Assembly: GCA_029979485.1 (NCBI GenBank) | Contig: JAPOHK010000073.1 | Location: forward strand, 1 to 5,469 | Origin: Candidatus Planktophila limnetica | GTDB lineage: Bacteria > Actinomycetota > Actinomycetes > Nanopelagicales > Nanopelagicaceae | Length of the DNA stretch: 5,469 bases | Direction: 5' to 3' | Made by a program: the position numbers and the translations under genes | Notes under the pieces: model-generated | Database searches by the model: none | Told to the model about the DNA's origin: nothing | What the model saw: only the letters and a program-made list of their open reading frames with translations | Shown here: positions 5,362 through 5,469 of the stretch, one piece after another | How the letters are laid out: each line of letters starts with the position of its first letter | Position numbering within the stretch: the first letter of the stretch is position 1

Positions 5362-5469
5362 TGACTGACTTTGAACTCTTTTTGCGTTGGGTTGTTGCTG
5401 CATAAGCAATCACTGAGATAAGCAAAAATAGAACAGTGGGAACCACCACAAAAGTAATTATGGTTTCAA
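5345..5469 (-). CDS. Small single-pass membrane protein, C-terminal part; possible CtaJ-like oxidase subunit
   Basis: On the minus strand an open frame enters from the right edge and gives 40 codons before TAA at 5347-5345; its start is outside the window. The visible sequence begins ETIITFVVVPTVLF, forms one hydrophobic segment of about 20-22 residues (about 3-24), then a basic stretch (Q-R-K-K) and a short polar tail ending THIE. This is a typical small bitopic membrane protein with a positive, probably cytoplasmic C-terminus. The Pro within the membrane helix and the position next to pepN recall small actinobacterial proteins of the CtaJ type, accessory subunits of the aa3 cytochrome oxidase encoded near pepN in mycobacteria. 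That identification is from memory of context and pattern only. The existence of the gene is likely, its function uncertain. Confidence 0.7.
   Translation of the reverse strand, partial: ETIITFVVVPTVLFLLISVIAYAATTQRKKSSKSVITHIE

Overview
This window looks like a piece of a compact, moderate-GC (below 50% by eye) actinobacterial chromosome. Three things point to Actinobacteria: the M1 aminopeptidase N with the actinobacterial-style N-terminus (MPGxNLTRDEA), an RpiB of the mycobacterial type that uses a glutamate rather than a cysteine as catalytic base, and the rpiB-pepN neighbourhood, which I recall from Mycobacterium. Low GC, short intergenic gaps and overlapping stops suggest a streamlined lineage such as the freshwater acI/Nanopelagicales group, but that assignment is inference.

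Left part (1-1575): two divergent genes for exported proteins share a 225-bp intergenic region. On the minus strand, running off the left edge, is a collagen-like protein with a signal peptide and 28 Gly-X-Y triplets. On the plus strand is a 208-residue secreted, Ala/Lys-rich, probably helical protein of unknown function with an internal repeat. It is closed by a very strong rho-independent terminator. The shared intergenic region carries an unusual set of short inverted repeats.

Middle (1601-2794): rpiB (ribose-5-phosphate isomerase B, pentose phosphate pathway) on plus and trmB (tRNA m7G46 methyltransferase) on minus converge and overlap within one palindromic CTAG that supplies both stop codons. 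trmB then diverges from pepN across 67 bp.

Right part (2795-5469): a full-length pepN (846 aa, GTG start with a strong Shine-Dalgarno), then, convergent and only 9 bp away, the 3' end of a minus-strand gene for a small single-pass membrane protein. This last gene may be the CtaJ-type cytochrome oxidase accessory subunit found near pepN in mycobacteria, but the identification is tentative.

The right two thirds is ordinary housekeeping. The part most worth a second look is the divergent pair of exported proteins and its control region. I see no tRNA, rRNA, CRISPR array, insertion sequence, phage integration site or defence system.
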